64,000 nucleotides of DNA from Macquaria australasica. Its lineage: Eukaryota > Chordata > Actinopteri > Centrarchiformes > Percichthyidae. The stretch is taken from assembly GCA_005408345.1 (NCBI GenBank), contig SEMN01000045.1:186001-250000 (forward strand), read 5' to 3'. Position numbers and translations under genes: made by a program. Below are positions 14,001-25,531 of the stretch, one piece after another (positions within the stretch are counted from its first letter, which is position 1; every line of letters begins with the position of its first letter). Under the pieces are notes generated by a model that ran no database searches, was not told the origin of the DNA, and saw only the letters and a list, made by a program, of their open reading frames with translations.

Positions 14001-17000
14001 ATGACAAACCCTCAGACCCTCTCCAGTTCCCCTCAGCTCTATGAAGCGTTTTAGCACCTTTCAGATCATATTTTCGGTTTTACGGCCCACAATTTTACAG
14101 TTTTGGTTCACTCTCACCGCTCTCATAGCGTCGTTTTTGGCAGGCAGCTGTTTTCAGCCCAGCGCCAAACAGCAGGCAGACAAACTTAGCGACTAGCTGG
14201 TGAACAAAGTGGAGCATTTAGCAGCTGAAGAGGCGGATATATTATCAGGAGTAGGTGGAGACCAAAAACAGAGCTAAAAGGAGAGTGAATATTGGACTTG
14301 GAAACATGACTCCGAATAAATGCTAATATTGCTAAACAGGGCGATGGTTTGCTAACACGTTAGCAATATCAACTTTAAAGGTGTGATAATCTGGCAGTTT
14401 TGTGTTTACAGCTTGTTCCCACTGACCCCACATAGCCGTATTGTATGTGTGTGTTTCTGACTGATATGAAATTACTTCAAGATATTTCCATCTTCAGCTT
14501 GTACAATGGCAACAGAAAATAATTTAAAGGTCTAAAATGTCTGTAAATGTCACGCTTTGGTGTCAGCCCCTTTAAAATCAGAGACCCAGCTCTTCTGTCT
14601 ACACTCATCTCACAGTTCACCTGTAATTCAAGTGGAAATCTATCACAGAAGCAGGCTGCAACACAAAATCCTCCATCAACACAGCCTCAATAGAGCACCC
14701 ACAGCTTCTTTATTGATCTTCCTTTGGTGTGAAATAACACACTCTTGATGTTTTTATTTATTTTTATTTATACAACTTGACGTGGTAGATATCACATTGA
14801 TCTCTCTCCCTCTCTCGCCTTAAAGGCTCACTTCACTTCACCCCGTCCACCTGCACTACATACAGCACAAAGAAACCCAATCTGTGTGCTACTGAAAGTT
14901 GTTTTTGGAAAATGTTAAACATCATATAACTGACTAAAGTTGCATTGAACGGTGGAACTTCAGGCAAAGTGGGTACAAAAAATAGGCACATTTTAAGGCT
15001 TTGTCACAAAATTTCTTCTGGAAGTAGTTATGATGATATTTAGTAGTTTAAGTATCCATCTGTGGATCTTTGTCAGAATGAAAAGAAACAGTCTTGCTCC
15101 TCCTCAGGGAGCTCAGACTGTCAGCTTTTAAACTACTTCTTTATGTGTTTCTACACACAAGCTTTCATATGTTTTACTTTCCACTGTGACTCCATTATTT
15201 AGGATTGTTGGTTATCCTACCCTATAATTTACTTTTAATTCCATCTACTGTACAGCCCATCCACAGCCATATGTACTCTTGCTGTGTGCATTAACTTTAT
15301 TTAAAGTAGTGATATGCAAGATTGTTGTTGTTGTTTTATTTTGGCAGCATCTTTGCTGCAGTGAGCTCATTGCTGTGGAAGTTTTCCACCGCACTGTTCA
15401 AGGATGACATAGCAATCAAGTTCGGGACTGTGATGTTTTTGTGTTTGAATTTTTTTGTGATGAAACTTGAATTTCTGTGGGTGATGTTTATGTTTCAATG
15501 TGTTCATGGTGGCTATGAACACACTAGCTAACCAGGTCTACTTCTGGTGATTCCAAATAAACCACATTAGTAGCTGCAAAACAGACGTTTAAAAGAATGA
15601 AGTCGTCATTTCACGTTACTTTAACTTTTTGATTCTGTTAGAAGTAAGAGTCCAATTTACTGTCATCTCTGCTGTAGGTGTCCGATGACCCATCTCTCCT
15701 GCTGAACTCCCCCGTCCTTGGAGCCTCTGTGTCGAGTCAGTCAGCAGCGGAGGCTCCCTGCTCTGAAGAGCACCATGTCCAGCTCCTCCAGAAACAACTA
15801 CAGCAGCAGGAACAACAGGCACTGGCAGCTTCAGCACAGGTACTGATGGCAATTTTTTCCCCTTTGGGACAATATCTATGACATATATTTTTCTTTCTTA
15901 CTTTCTTCTGTTTCTGATTAAAAATCAGGAGCTATGGCAGCATTGGTCAATAAAGTGTTTACAGTAAGCCTTCTATCAAAGTTAAAAATTAAGATTACAA
16001 CACAAATCACACGTCCTAAATAGACCACAAGTATATCTACATAGAACATATAGATTAACAAAATTAAAGGTGCTCCCAGCCTGTATACCACAGGCTGCTC
16101 CATCCTCCTAGTTTAATCTCATCATGCAGCTAAACAGAGCAGGTTGTAGCTTTGAAGCAATATGCAATTGGTTCTCTGCCCAAAGTTAAACAACATTCAA
16201 CCAGTTAACAGAAGCCACGAAGGAGGCATGATCATGTTCATAGGCTGATGTAATCTAGACGCATTGGACGTCTAGTCACACTTTAGCATGATGTGAACAT
16301 AACAAGTATATCTGGCTACACTTTAACATGACGTGTACACACAGCTCTATGTAGAGGCCTCAGCTTACAGACGTTGAAAGAGCATGAACCGAGAGAGACA
16401 AAAGCACAAAATGAATAAATAATGAAACTAATGATTTATGCTATTTTACGTTCACAATACATATAGCAAGTTTTTCTAACTAGCATCATAAACGTTGTTT
16501 ATTGTCCCAGACCGGATAATCAGACTGTGAAGCTGATGTTGCTCACAGACAGTTTCTCTTCATTGATCTGCCTGTTCTCTGCTGGTGAAGAGGTGTAGTC
16601 AAGTCAAGTCAAGCCAAGTCAATTTTATTTTTGTAGCCCAACACACTTCTGCCTCAAGGGGTTTCACAATCTGTAGAGCGCACAACACCCCCTGGAGGTG
16701 TTTCAGGGAACTCACATACAGTGAAATCAGCTCCTATTGTTTCCCTCACTGTCGTTTCTGTGGTTGCCATGGTCACGAGGCAAGCTGAAAAAGTTGAACC
16801 GTCATAAACTGACGGCAGCGCCATAAGTCATGCATATTCACGAGAGCGAGAGCTGCCGCTGTGTTAACATTGAAAACAATGGAGGCGGCGGCGGCAAACC
16901 CTAGCTGTCTGAAAACAACATAACAGTCTACAGCCATGCTAGTGGCTCTGTGCAGCTGTACTTTTCCTTAATACATCCATGGTACTTAGGCACTGTGGTG

Positions 17001-19449
17001 CTTTGAGATAAATGCTAACGTCAGAATGCTAACATGCTCACAATGACAATGCTAACATGCTGATGTAAAGCAGGTATAATGTTTACCATGTTCACCATGT
17101 TAGCATGCTAATATTTGCTAATCTGCACAAACTGCAAAGTACAGCTGAGGCTGGCGGGAATGTCTTTAGGTTTGCAGGTATTTGGTCATAAACCAAATAC
17201 CATTTTGGACTAAATTAAAGTTTTGACCTGATGGTAGGCGCTACTGGAAAGGTCAGAGAATCACCAGAGTTATTACAATTTGTCCTAAGGGACACATGAA
17301 TGTTTGTAGCACATTCAGCCTAATGTCATTCCATCCAACAGCTGTTGAGACATTTCACTTAAATGTTAAAACCACAAATGTTAAGTCAGAGCGGTTCATC
17401 TTGTGGGAACAATGAATGTCTGTATCAAATTCCATGGCAATCCATCCAGTAGTTGTTGAGATATTTTAGTCTGGACCAAAGTACTGCTCATAGACAAGAC
17501 TAAATTTAAAATTAACAGAATTTTAAGAGCATGTTTGTTTGATGAGTGACCAAAGGAACAGTTATAACTTCGAGTGGTATTAAAATACACATCAAAATCC
17601 CCTAATTAAGATTATTGGAAAAGTTAATGTTGCTTGACACAAAACTTCCCGAGCACATAATGAAACTAAAATCTGGCAAATGAGTAAAAAAATAAAAATA
17701 AAAAAATAAAAAACAGGACTCACACTTTCATCTAATCTGGAGTATGATAATTAGAATGATAAGCTATTTCCATTTCCAATCAGTGGTGTGTTAAATAGGA
17801 TGCGGTGAGTTATTAAATTCTCCCCTCTTTTATTCCTCAAATCATTTACATAAACTTTTGAAAAGTTTCACATCAAATTAAATATGCCTGAGCCGGGGTT
17901 TCAAGGCCTTTGAAGATTTGAAGCAAATCTTTTTTGAGGTTTAGAATTTCTAACTCACTTTGGTTCATCTCATTGACAGAAGCTGATTCATAATGCCGAT
18001 GCGTCATTACTGTCTAAAGAGTGAATCTTTTGAACAAGCCCCAAATTTAAAAGTCACTGTGGAATTTAATTAGCAGGTTGTCTCTTAATGACAGAATGGG
18101 TTTTAATGAATGACTGTGTCTAATGAGAAAGAATTAAGTAGCCACTGTAAAAAGGAAAGAATCCCTAACGAAAAAAAAATGTTCTGTTTGAACACACCGT
18201 TTTCTGCCTGTTTTTGTCACATGTGCGCAACTGTGTGCATGTTCTTAATGATGTGTGTGTGTGTTGGTCTGTTCAGGTCCATGTGCTCCAGGACCAGCTG
18301 TCGGTGGAGGTGTGTGCGCGGACTGAAGCCCAGGCCAGAGTGCAGAGGCTGCTGCAGCAGAACACTGACCTGCTGCAACACATTTCCCTGCTGGTCAAAC
18401 AGATCCAGGAACTGGAGCTCAAAGCTGTTGGCCACTTAACATCTAGTGAGTGGAAGTCCGCTGTTATCTTGTCGTGCCATTCAGCGTTCTTTTTCATTTA
18501 CAGTATATATCTTATTATGTTTGGTTGCCTTCTCCTTTACTAATTTCTGTCATAAATTCATCCTTTTCTCCCTTCATCACTTTCCTTCCTTGCCTCCTTC
18601 CCGTCGTTATGGCTCTTTTTCTCATCCACTTCTGGCGCGTAATTAATTATCCCATGGCAGCCCTCTCAGAGGATTCAGTACAGCTCTCTGCTCTCCCCTC
18701 CCTGCATTTAGCCAGTGGCAATATGCTGCCATATAGTCATGAATTATCAAATCCTGTCAGCACAGACGTCACCCCACTCCATATAATCTGCTCTGCTTTG
18801 CTCAGACCTCTCTTCTCATGTCTTGTATCTCTGTTTACATGTGATAACAACCAATTCTCTCTGTGCTTTGTTTCATCTTACACATCCTTCTTTTGATATT
18901 TTTCCTCCGTCCTCAGTGGGCTCTCAGGACAGTCTTCTGGAGATCACTTTCCGCGCCAAGCCCCCCACCACGCTCCATGAACCCCTCACCTCTTCTTCAT
19001 CTACGGGCGGTTTAGCAGCTCAGTCCCTGCTCCATATTAGTGACAGTGCCTGGGTCTCCGCCCTCCCCGGGCCCTGCTCTCCAGGCACCATGGGCACAGA
19101 CACCAGCCCTCTGGGGTTCGGCGGCAGTGGAGTTCGGCTCGAGTGCTTCCGCTTCTCCTCCCGGGGGCCAGACCGCCAGGAGCAGGGCCAGGACACAGGG
19201 GAGACTCCCAGCGACGGAGCCCCGGATGATAGCTCGCTGCTGGGGGAGCAGGTCTTGGGAGCCCTGGAGCTGCTCCGGTTTAGGGAGTCGGGGATCGGAT
19301 CGGAGTACGAATCGAACACAGATGAGAGCGATGACCGGGACAGCTGGGGGCAGGGGGAGGGAGGGGGGGCTGACGGTGCCGCTCGACTCTTAAACGTGCT
19401 GAATGCAGAGAGTCTGCCGGACTGCTTAGGTGATGAGATGGCTGTGTAG
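3880..19449 (+). CDS. nos1ap: nitric oxide synthase 1 adaptor protein (CAPON), 10 coding exons
   Basis: Coding exons: 3880-3984, 4875-4946, 7288-7380, 7479-7537, 7624-7732, 11088-11217, 11723-11850, 15678-15839, 18277-18445 and 18917-19449. All introns are GT-AG and the frame stays open for 519 residues (human about 506). The start MPGVTKYNLVDDAHDLRIP matches the family N-terminus. Residues about 26-195 form the PTB domain (YIGSLEVGRPGSRMEI, a lysine-rich strand, DPIYRIFYVSHDAQDLKIFSYIARDG). Exons 8-9 encode a Gln-rich coiled coil (residues ~260-335). The last exon carries GSQDSLLEITF, ESGIGSEYESNTDES and the C-terminus LGDEMAV. In mammals the PTB domain binds Dexras1 and Scribble, and the C-terminus binds the nNOS PDZ domain; the final EMAV here replaces human EIAV. 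The acidic linker in exons 6-7 is diverged. Teleosts may have two paralogues, and I cannot say which this is. Confidence 0.96.
4388..4706. mobile_element. MITE family A (GGCTGCAACTAA-type), copy 1
   Basis: This AT-rich element of about 320 bp begins gggctgcaactaacgatt and ends aattgttgcagctct, so its ends are imperfect inverted repeats. The interior carries gttttgttcgaccaacag and ccaaaaatattcaattta. Similar elements occur at about 12031-12590, 47813-48141 and 49318-49638. The structure fits a non-autonomous DNA transposon of a hAT-like kind widespread in teleosts. It lies in nos1ap intron 1 and ends about 170 bp before exon 2. Confidence 0.75.
8135..8290 (-). repeat. dispersed repeat family B, - orientation
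   Basis: The stretch shares blocks such as gtttcctttctttgtgctaagctaac and gcatacagacatcagagtgg with about 10140-10345 (same orientation). It matches the reverse complement of the copies at about 22696-22890 and 22927-23070. On the other strand the hallmark reads ttagcttagcttagcataaag. It lies in nos1ap intron 5. It encodes nothing. Confidence 0.65.
9570..10130. repeat. probable diverged transposon remnants in nos1ap intron 5
   Basis: A short piece of family B (ttaggcttagcttagtataaagactgg) sits at about 9570-9597. It is followed by a stretch starting tgtgtctcaatttggatactt that resembles fish MITE ends. A triple aaaaatgaat tandem lies at about 9883-9910. The boundaries are uncertain and no coding potential is seen. 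Confidence 0.35.
10140..10345 (-). repeat. dispersed repeat family B, - orientation
   Basis: This is a second - orientation copy in nos1ap intron 5, with gctagctgtttccagtctttgtgc, acatacagacatgagagtgg and a terminal block ctaactattcctttaat. It aligns by eye with about 8135-8290. It also matches the reverse complement of about 22696-22890. Confidence 0.65.
10990..11062. repeat. (AC)n microsatellite
   Basis: This is a run of AC dinucleotides with a few ACGC units. It lies immediately before nos1ap exon 6, whose acceptor is at 11086-11087, and a second short CA run lies at about 10838-10855. Open frames through it that encode poly-Thr-His or poly-Val-Cys are artefacts. It forms part of the pyrimidine/CA-rich intron end. 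Confidence 0.95.
11609..11634. repeat. (CTG)n trinucleotide repeat in nos1ap intron 6
   Basis: About eight consecutive CTG units lie in the intron between nos1ap exons 6 and 7. The repeat is not translated in the exon model given here. Confidence 0.85.
12031..12590. mobile_element. MITE family A, copy 2, interrupted by a retroposon tail
   Basis: The element starts gggctgcaactaacacattttcatta and continues with family A blocks (tgcgaccaacagcc; then cacatttgagaggcaac after the break). Between about 12228 and 12497 it is interrupted by a sequence beginning taagataaatctttattgatcccc. That sequence resembles the 3' end of a fish non-LTR retroposon and is probably nested. The right end is degraded. 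The whole lies in nos1ap intron 7. Confidence 0.6.
13928..14395 (-). repeat. dispersed repeat family D, copy 2
   Basis: Read on the - strand, this resembles about 770-1300: agctctgtttttggtctcc, ttcaccagctagtcgctaag, gagagtgaaccaaaac. The outermost part shares aatggatcaaatggctac-type sequence with the end of the copy near 50040. It lies in nos1ap intron 7 and has no coding function. Confidence 0.65.
16595..16700. repeat. retroposon-like 3' tail with (TCAAG)n
   Basis: A short tandem of tcaag units leads into tcaattttatttttgtagcccaacac and then ctcaaggggtttcacaatctgtagagc. This closely resembles a non-LTR element tail that is frequent in teleost genomes. The family name is from memory only and was not searched. 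It lies in nos1ap intron 8. Confidence 0.5.
17000..17490 (+). repeat. dispersed repeat family C, copy 1
   Basis: The repeat contains aatgctaacgtcagaatgct, gctaacatgct runs, gctaatatttgctaat and aagtacagctgaggctg. All of these recur at about 20038-20235. The 3' part, with ccatggcaatccatccagtag, is longer here than in the second copy. It lies in nos1ap intron 8. The family is a common kind of fish interspersed repeat, but I cannot name it with certainty. Confidence 0.7.
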
Positions 19450-19692
19450 TGGTGCTCTTGAAGCTGCACAAGGCAACATTACATTTATGCACCGCCCCAA
19501 TGGGAAACAGGTGGAGAATCTGAAGGTCTTCATTACACAGAAATCATGTATTGTGGCATCAGTAAACTGCATCGTCTGCAGGCACAAATTATTTGTGGCT
19601 GGCTCTGGACAGAGTAAAGTTTTGAATTTTACCTTTAAGTTTTGATTTGCTACTTCCTGTACACTGAGGGACATGAGTGGTGGAATAATAAA
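19450..19692 (+). other. nos1ap: proximal 3'UTR of nos1ap with candidate poly(A) signal
   Basis: The sequence directly after the nos1ap stop contains no further exon. The first AATAAA hexamer is at 19687-19692. Mammalian NOS1AP transcripts have long 3'UTRs, so a more distal end (for example near ATTAAA at about 21533) is equally possible. Confidence 0.35.
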
Positions 19693-20037
19693 AACAGAGA
19701 TGCAGAAAGTATAATTCAATTGATACATTTGATCCTTAGTTGACTTGCTAATGGCATTAATGATTTCATAAAACAAACTTTATTTGATCAAATTCGATCA
19801 ATCTGTTTCATTCACCTCATGCCTATGACTGACACATTGGCCCTTGCATGTTAAATGACAAATACACCGGATAATAACACAATAATAAGTAATAATAATG
19901 GTAGCCTACTGCGCCCTAACTGACCATAAAGATGTTTAACAACGCAAGCTTGTTTTTATCAAATCAATAATGTCTTTATCAAGTAAATTTAAACAAATCT
20001 TACAGTCTGCATCCACGCTAGAGGCTCCGTGAGGCTG

Positions 20038-20235
20038 AGCTAAATGCTAACGTCAGCATGCTAACATGCATGTATAATGTTTAGCATGTTCACCATCTTT
20101 AGTTTAGCGTGTTAACATGCTAATATTTGCTAATTAGCACCAAACACAAAGTGCAGCTGAGGCCGATGGGAATGACATTAGTTTTGCAGGCATTTGGTCA
20201 CAAACTTAAGCATCAGACAAATTGAAATATTGACC
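20038..20235 (+). repeat. dispersed repeat family C, copy 2
   Basis: The repeat shares ctaaatgctaacgtcagcatgct, gtgttaacatgctaatatttgctaat, agtgcagctgaggccgatggg and gcaggcatttggtcacaaac with the copy at about 17000-17490. It lies 0.6 kb downstream of the nos1ap stop codon. Confidence 0.7.
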
Positions 20236-22695
20236 TGAGGGCAAATCATCAAACATTAATCCAATTACACCTTGACATACTTTTTTTGCGATTAAATGTT
20301 CTTCCACATCACATATACTGGACGTTACTTACTGTAATTCGAAACATACCTTTAGCATTTCTTTGTTTCTCAGCTCCATAGCAGCTCCAAAGCCAAAAAA
20401 CAAACAAACAAACAAACAAACAGGTGTACTTCTAGATATGAATTTGGCACAGCACAGCTTTATTCAAACCATGGACTGTCAGATATTATAAACACTGTGG
20501 TGCTTCAGACTCTGTCTCTCTGAAAATATCTGCTGTCTGTTAGTATGCGTGTTACATACTATGTGCGTGTCAGTTTGGTGATCGTTGTACCTAACATACG
20601 TTTGGTTCCCTGACTTGGTGCCATCGCCACTCGCTGGGCTTGTTACACTGTGATTATGTCTGTGTTTATGGATTTGTGACACATCCGGCATGGACATGGT
20701 CATTTTTGCTCTTTTCTAATGAAGATCTATGAAGAAAAGACCCCTTTTGCCAAGACTGTCTGGATATGCTTACACGTTTTTTTTTGGAGTGTGAAAAGTA
20801 AAACCTAACTGTGCTTGTTATGACACTTAATCTGTAATTACACATGGGTTTAAAAATGAGCATGTATCTCATAGTTTTTCTCTCTCTTTTCAATACATTG
20901 TATATAGTTTGATTAACTTATATGCATTGCATAAAATACACAGCATGATTTTATTCATACTATTCTTCATCTTGTTTTATATTATTGAAGCACGTTTTCT
21001 GATTAGGTGATGCTGTGTCTCAGAGGGAAACAGCTCACTGCTGGTGCTGCTACAACCTTGTCTCTGCTGTTTAAAAATGTAGCGACCACGTACTGTAAGT
21101 ATTATTGGTTAATGCCGTACTGCAGCAACGATAAACTGCTGCGTCACTGTTGCTCCACCCTTCAGATGAATTGTTTGGAAAGTCTTGAAGTACTAATTCA
21201 GAGAAAGATGGAGGCGTTTGAGACTTCTGGACTCACGTCATATTCTTCTGGCCAGCTGTCACACTAGCTCCACCTCGACTGTGAGCCAACACTTTTGAAT
21301 CGCTGATTTGTGGACGTGTCTTTGAGCTCTTTCCAAAATCGATTAATCTCTTCCTGCCCCTCCTTCTCTCCCTCTTCCTCTCCCTCACTCACCTTCCTCC
21401 CCTCTATTCGCTGAAGCTTGTCACCTCTTTCCCGCTCTCTTGCTCTTACAATCTTGTCAGCTGTATCCGTCTATCCATATCTCTCTGTCAATCTCTCCAA
21501 GGTTATGTCTGTTCACATGAAGTGTACTAAAAATTAAAGTGCACTTATTAAATCGATGTTTCTCCTTGTGGAATCATATGCCCTTTCTCAAATACCGTCT
21601 GGTGTCATGATACGTTCAGTGCATTTGGTGTGGGTTACTAATTGCTGAAATGTATCCATGGGTGATATAAACCGCACATAATGATAAGCAGCACCAGTTC
21701 CTGGGCTGACCTTTTCGAAATGTTTTCCTCGTCAGTATTTATAATTGGTGGAGAAAATGGGATGTGGGCATGCGGAAGGTCCTTTGTGAGGGTGACGTCT
21801 CTCTATTATTGTTAGAGATACACCAGCTGTGGTCGTTAAACAGGGTCATCTCCCATTAAGCTCACTGTGTGTGCAGACAACAGCAGCTTGATGTAACGCT
21901 GCAGATAAGCTGGAGTTATGAAGAATATCAGCCATTACCCACCCACATCCAGCCACGACACCCTGCAGCTCCACTAGTGCAGCTGCTGCTGACACAGATA
22001 GCGGGCGGCCTCCAGGCGGTGGCCTCTGCTTTCATTTGCTTGATTATAATGAAAAATGGTCTGTAGTGTCATTCTGCTCACCCCCTCTTGTATTCGCCAG
22101 GTAAAATGAATTCACAAAACATTGTTTCACTGTATATGCAGTGTGATGTTTATCCCTTGGTTTGGTGTTTTTAGACTAGCACTGTGGCTCTAGGGATGGC
22201 AGTGTCAGTCGCTCCACCACTTCAGTCCAGACTGAAATATCTCACATTCATAATCCTCAGAGGATGGATCCTAATTACTTTGGTCATCCCCTGGCTTTTC
22301 ATTTACCATCACCAGCTGGTGAAAATCTTCACTAATTTAATAAAATATCAAACTATAAAGCCTATAAATCACCGCTGTGCCTTAGTACAGCTTCACAGTG
22401 ATGCTAACATGGCTTATTAAAATTTACCTTTGTATCCACGTGCTCTATAGTCATTATTCCACTGAAACTTACCAACTGTGTGGATGATATTAATGCTCTC
22501 CTACAGATGTGAGTCTGGGAACCACCAGTTTCTGTCTCTGTGTGTCATGTATTCATGAGAACCTGAGGCGGCAGCATTTATGATGACTCATGAATCTTTT
22601 AGTCTCTCTCTCTCGCTCACTCATTTCCAGAAGGATAGTCAACTCCATCATGGTCAACTTTAATAGTCAGAGACAGTCATATCAGTAAGCACCCA

Positions 22696-23070
22696 TTAAA
22701 GAAATAGTTTCACATTTTGGGAAATAATACTTATTTGCTTTCTTGGCAGATACCACGCTCATGTCTGTACAGTAAATATGTAATTGAAGCCAGCAACCAG
22801 TTAGCTTAGCTTAGCATAAAGACTGGAAACAGGGAGCAACAGCTAGACTGGCTCTGTCTGAAAGTAACAAAATCCGCCTGTTGATACCACTTATGTAACC
22901 ATGTTACATGTTGTAAAACGGCTCATTTAAAGGGCTAGTTTGACATTTTGGGATATACGCCTATTCGCTTTCTTGGAGAGTTAGATGAGAAGATCAATAT
23001 CTTGTCTGTACGCTAGATATGAAGCTACATCCAGCACCACGTTAGCTTAGCTTAGCACAAATGACTGTGA
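22696..23070 (+). repeat. two tandemly placed copies of dispersed repeat family B
   Basis: Copy one (about 22696-22890) has tttcacattttgggaaat, atttgctttcttggcag, tcatgtctgtacagta and ttagcttagcttagcataaag. Copy two (about 22927-23070) repeats tttgacattttgggatat, ttcgctttcttggagag and ttagcttagcttagcac. Both are on the + strand, about 40 bp apart. The nos1ap intron copies are inverted relative to these. Confidence 0.75.
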
Positions 23071-23693
23071 GTAGAAAATAAAACTTTTTCAGTGTTTAAT
23101 TCTGTGTTAAATGGGGACTTAAAAGTAAATGAAGACATGATATTGAACATTAACATGAACTCTAAGTTTGTGTAAAACTCTTTGTATTGTTAGTCTTGTA
23201 TGAGAGTTGTAAGTGTGTACAATACATATTATGTGCTTTTCCATGCTACCAAATCATTATTATTTACATATTGATTTATGATAATCAAAACAAGCTTCTG
23301 CCTCTTTTCTGCTATGGCTACTGTGTCCATTTTACTTTTAATCCCAGCGGTTCCTCATCTTGTTTGCATCCAGTGATAGTTTTTTCTAAAACATCATGTC
23401 TCCTTCAGTAATTAGCAGGTTCTCCTCTGCAGGAAAATGAACCCCAGTCTGTTTTTGTCAGTAGCTCTTGGTAGAAGCTGCCAGATCCTGCTGCTCTCAG
23501 CTGCCTCTGTGGGCCGTAATTGAAACCATTTGTGGATCAGGTGGAATTCTGGGATTTTGGCCTCACCTCAAAATCCCAAAGCGTGTTATTTTCTCTGTTT
23601 CTTTCCTCCAGCCAGAAAGACTGTTACATCAGCCTTCGTTTCCTCTCTCTCGCTCTCGCTCTCTCTCTTTCTCTCTCTCTTTTCCATTCCCAG

Positions 23694-23811
23694 AAAGTCC
23701 TTGCGAGGAAGAGGTCAGCGACTCACAGTGCTGAATGCATCAACTCACAGTAGATGTGGAATATTCCCTGAAACAGATGGTTTCATAATCAGGAGAGAAG
23801 AAATTGCAAAA
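23694..23811 (+). other. ddr2: candidate non-coding 5' exon of ddr2
   Basis: A very strong polypyrimidine tract (about 23640-23690, almost all C and T) ends in CAG at 23691-23693. The following 118 bases end at a strong donor, gtaagt, at 23812. The segment has no long frame, so it would be leader sequence. It lies about 1 kb upstream of the first coding exon of ddr2, and mammalian DDR2 has several untranslated leader exons. This is inferred from splice-site quality and position alone. Confidence 0.35.
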
Positions 23812-24839
23812 GTAAGTCAAATCCATATTTTTCTCATATGTGGCTATTAATCCCAGTGTCCACGTTGACTTTGAAGGAAGTTTGTGTCAGCTCAGCTCAA
23901 TATAGAGAGTGAAATCATACAGGAAAATACATTATCCAGGTTTAAAATAAGCTTAGGTACCAAAAGATAGATCTATCTGTACACATTAAGGTGAAGAATG
24001 GTGCAATATTTGCGTTTTGTTTGTATTATTTTCATTAGTACCTCAAAAATATACAGGAAAAAAGTTATTCCACTAGAAGTCAGTGATCATCGTGCCAACT
24101 CTCCGGAAATGGAAACTCTTCTGAAAAATGCATTACAGACATGGGTTTTCACTATTAAATTCAGTGTATAATGTTCTTAATTTCCTTTAATGTGTTTATA
24201 TGAAAGAAAAAAGTTATATACTATACCACAGTAAGACATCACACTGACACAGAACGACATTGTCCTGACAAATGTTTGGTGAACCCACCACGTGAAAAAC
24301 TGAAAGAGCAGTTTCTGAACAGTGGTCTAAGTTGTAGTAGAGTATACCAGAGTGTGTCTGAGGTATGAGACCTTCACAGGGCTTTTACAAGGTAAATAAA
24401 ATGCAGGTACTGTGGTGGGAGAGAGCAAGACTCTGCTCTGGGTTACAAGGAGGACTGTGTGTGCATTTACCACTGTGGACCTCCCCAGGGATTTAGGGAT
24501 GTTCATCTCTATAGAACTATTTGTAACATCCTGCTATCCTGAATTACATATATTTTAAATGTTTTATCTTTGAATTTTTAGCCTTTATATTTCTATTTTC
24601 TAGTTTCTTTTTTACTTTTAATCTTATTATTATTATTTATTGCATACTAGTCTTTTAGCACAACTTTAAGAGTATGCCACCCCGCATTTCAGTACTCATG
24701 TTGTTTGTGTACGTGTCAAATAAACCTGTTAATATATGAAAACCTAAAAGAAAAATGTTATTTTGAATTACCTTGATGTTTATGGCAACTAATCTCTTGT
24801 CTACAACCTTCCTGAAACTTTAAGGTGTGCAGAGAAGAG

Positions 24840-25251
24840 ATGAAGGTCATGAAGGTTCAACAGATCTCACACCATGTCTTCCTTATCCTGCTGGCTGCCC
24901 ACGTGCGATCTCAAGTCAACCCAGGTAGATCTTCTACATCTTTTACATCCTTCTCTCTCAGAGCAGGTGGGGGTTAAATATCTTGCTCAAGGACACTGTG
25001 GTAGGACATGTTGGTTGTTGCAAGGATCACACCTCAATGCATGTGCCAGTCAGACAATCAATAATATAATGAGTTTAATTTTACCTATAGGTTTAGTTTT
25101 CAGTGTGTGAGCATCAAGTATGAGCCAGTCAATGTGGATATGTCATATATAAGCTTAAAATAACTTCTGCATATTCCTGAGGGATAAGAATGTTGACAAG
25201 ATGGAGAAGGAAAGCAACTTTAGGTGGGTGGGCTTAGAACGCAAGAATGTA

Positions 25252-25344
<93 letters not shown>

Positions 25345-25492
25345 TGTGTGTGTGTATGTGGTTTACCTAATGGTCAGACACCAAATACCCTCAGAACAGG
25401 CAGACCTTTCACAAGCTGGGGGCATTTGTGGAAAGAAAAAAAAAAAGTTTGAAAATTTGTAAGCGTAGTTGTAGGTAACACACACACACACA

Positions 25493-25531
<39 letters not shown>

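Larger units (their letters stand above)
19693..23690. other. intergenic region between nos1ap and ddr2
   Basis: I recognise no gene in this stretch. It contains repeat family C (about 20038-20235), a (CAAA)n run at about 20397-20421, pyrimidine-rich tracts near 21360-21430, and two family B copies (about 22696-23070). The human neighbours UHMK1 and UAP1 are not here. Distal nos1ap 3'UTR and ddr2 leader exons may lie within it. Confidence 0.5.

Noticed and set aside
15322..15531. Hydrophobic 69-codon frame upstream of nos1ap exon 8
   Set aside because: It lies inside a nos1ap intron, is T-rich by composition, and has no supporting signals.
21007..21267. 86-codon + strand frame between nos1ap and ddr2
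   Set aside because: Composition and sequence resemble no protein family; no splice partners seen.
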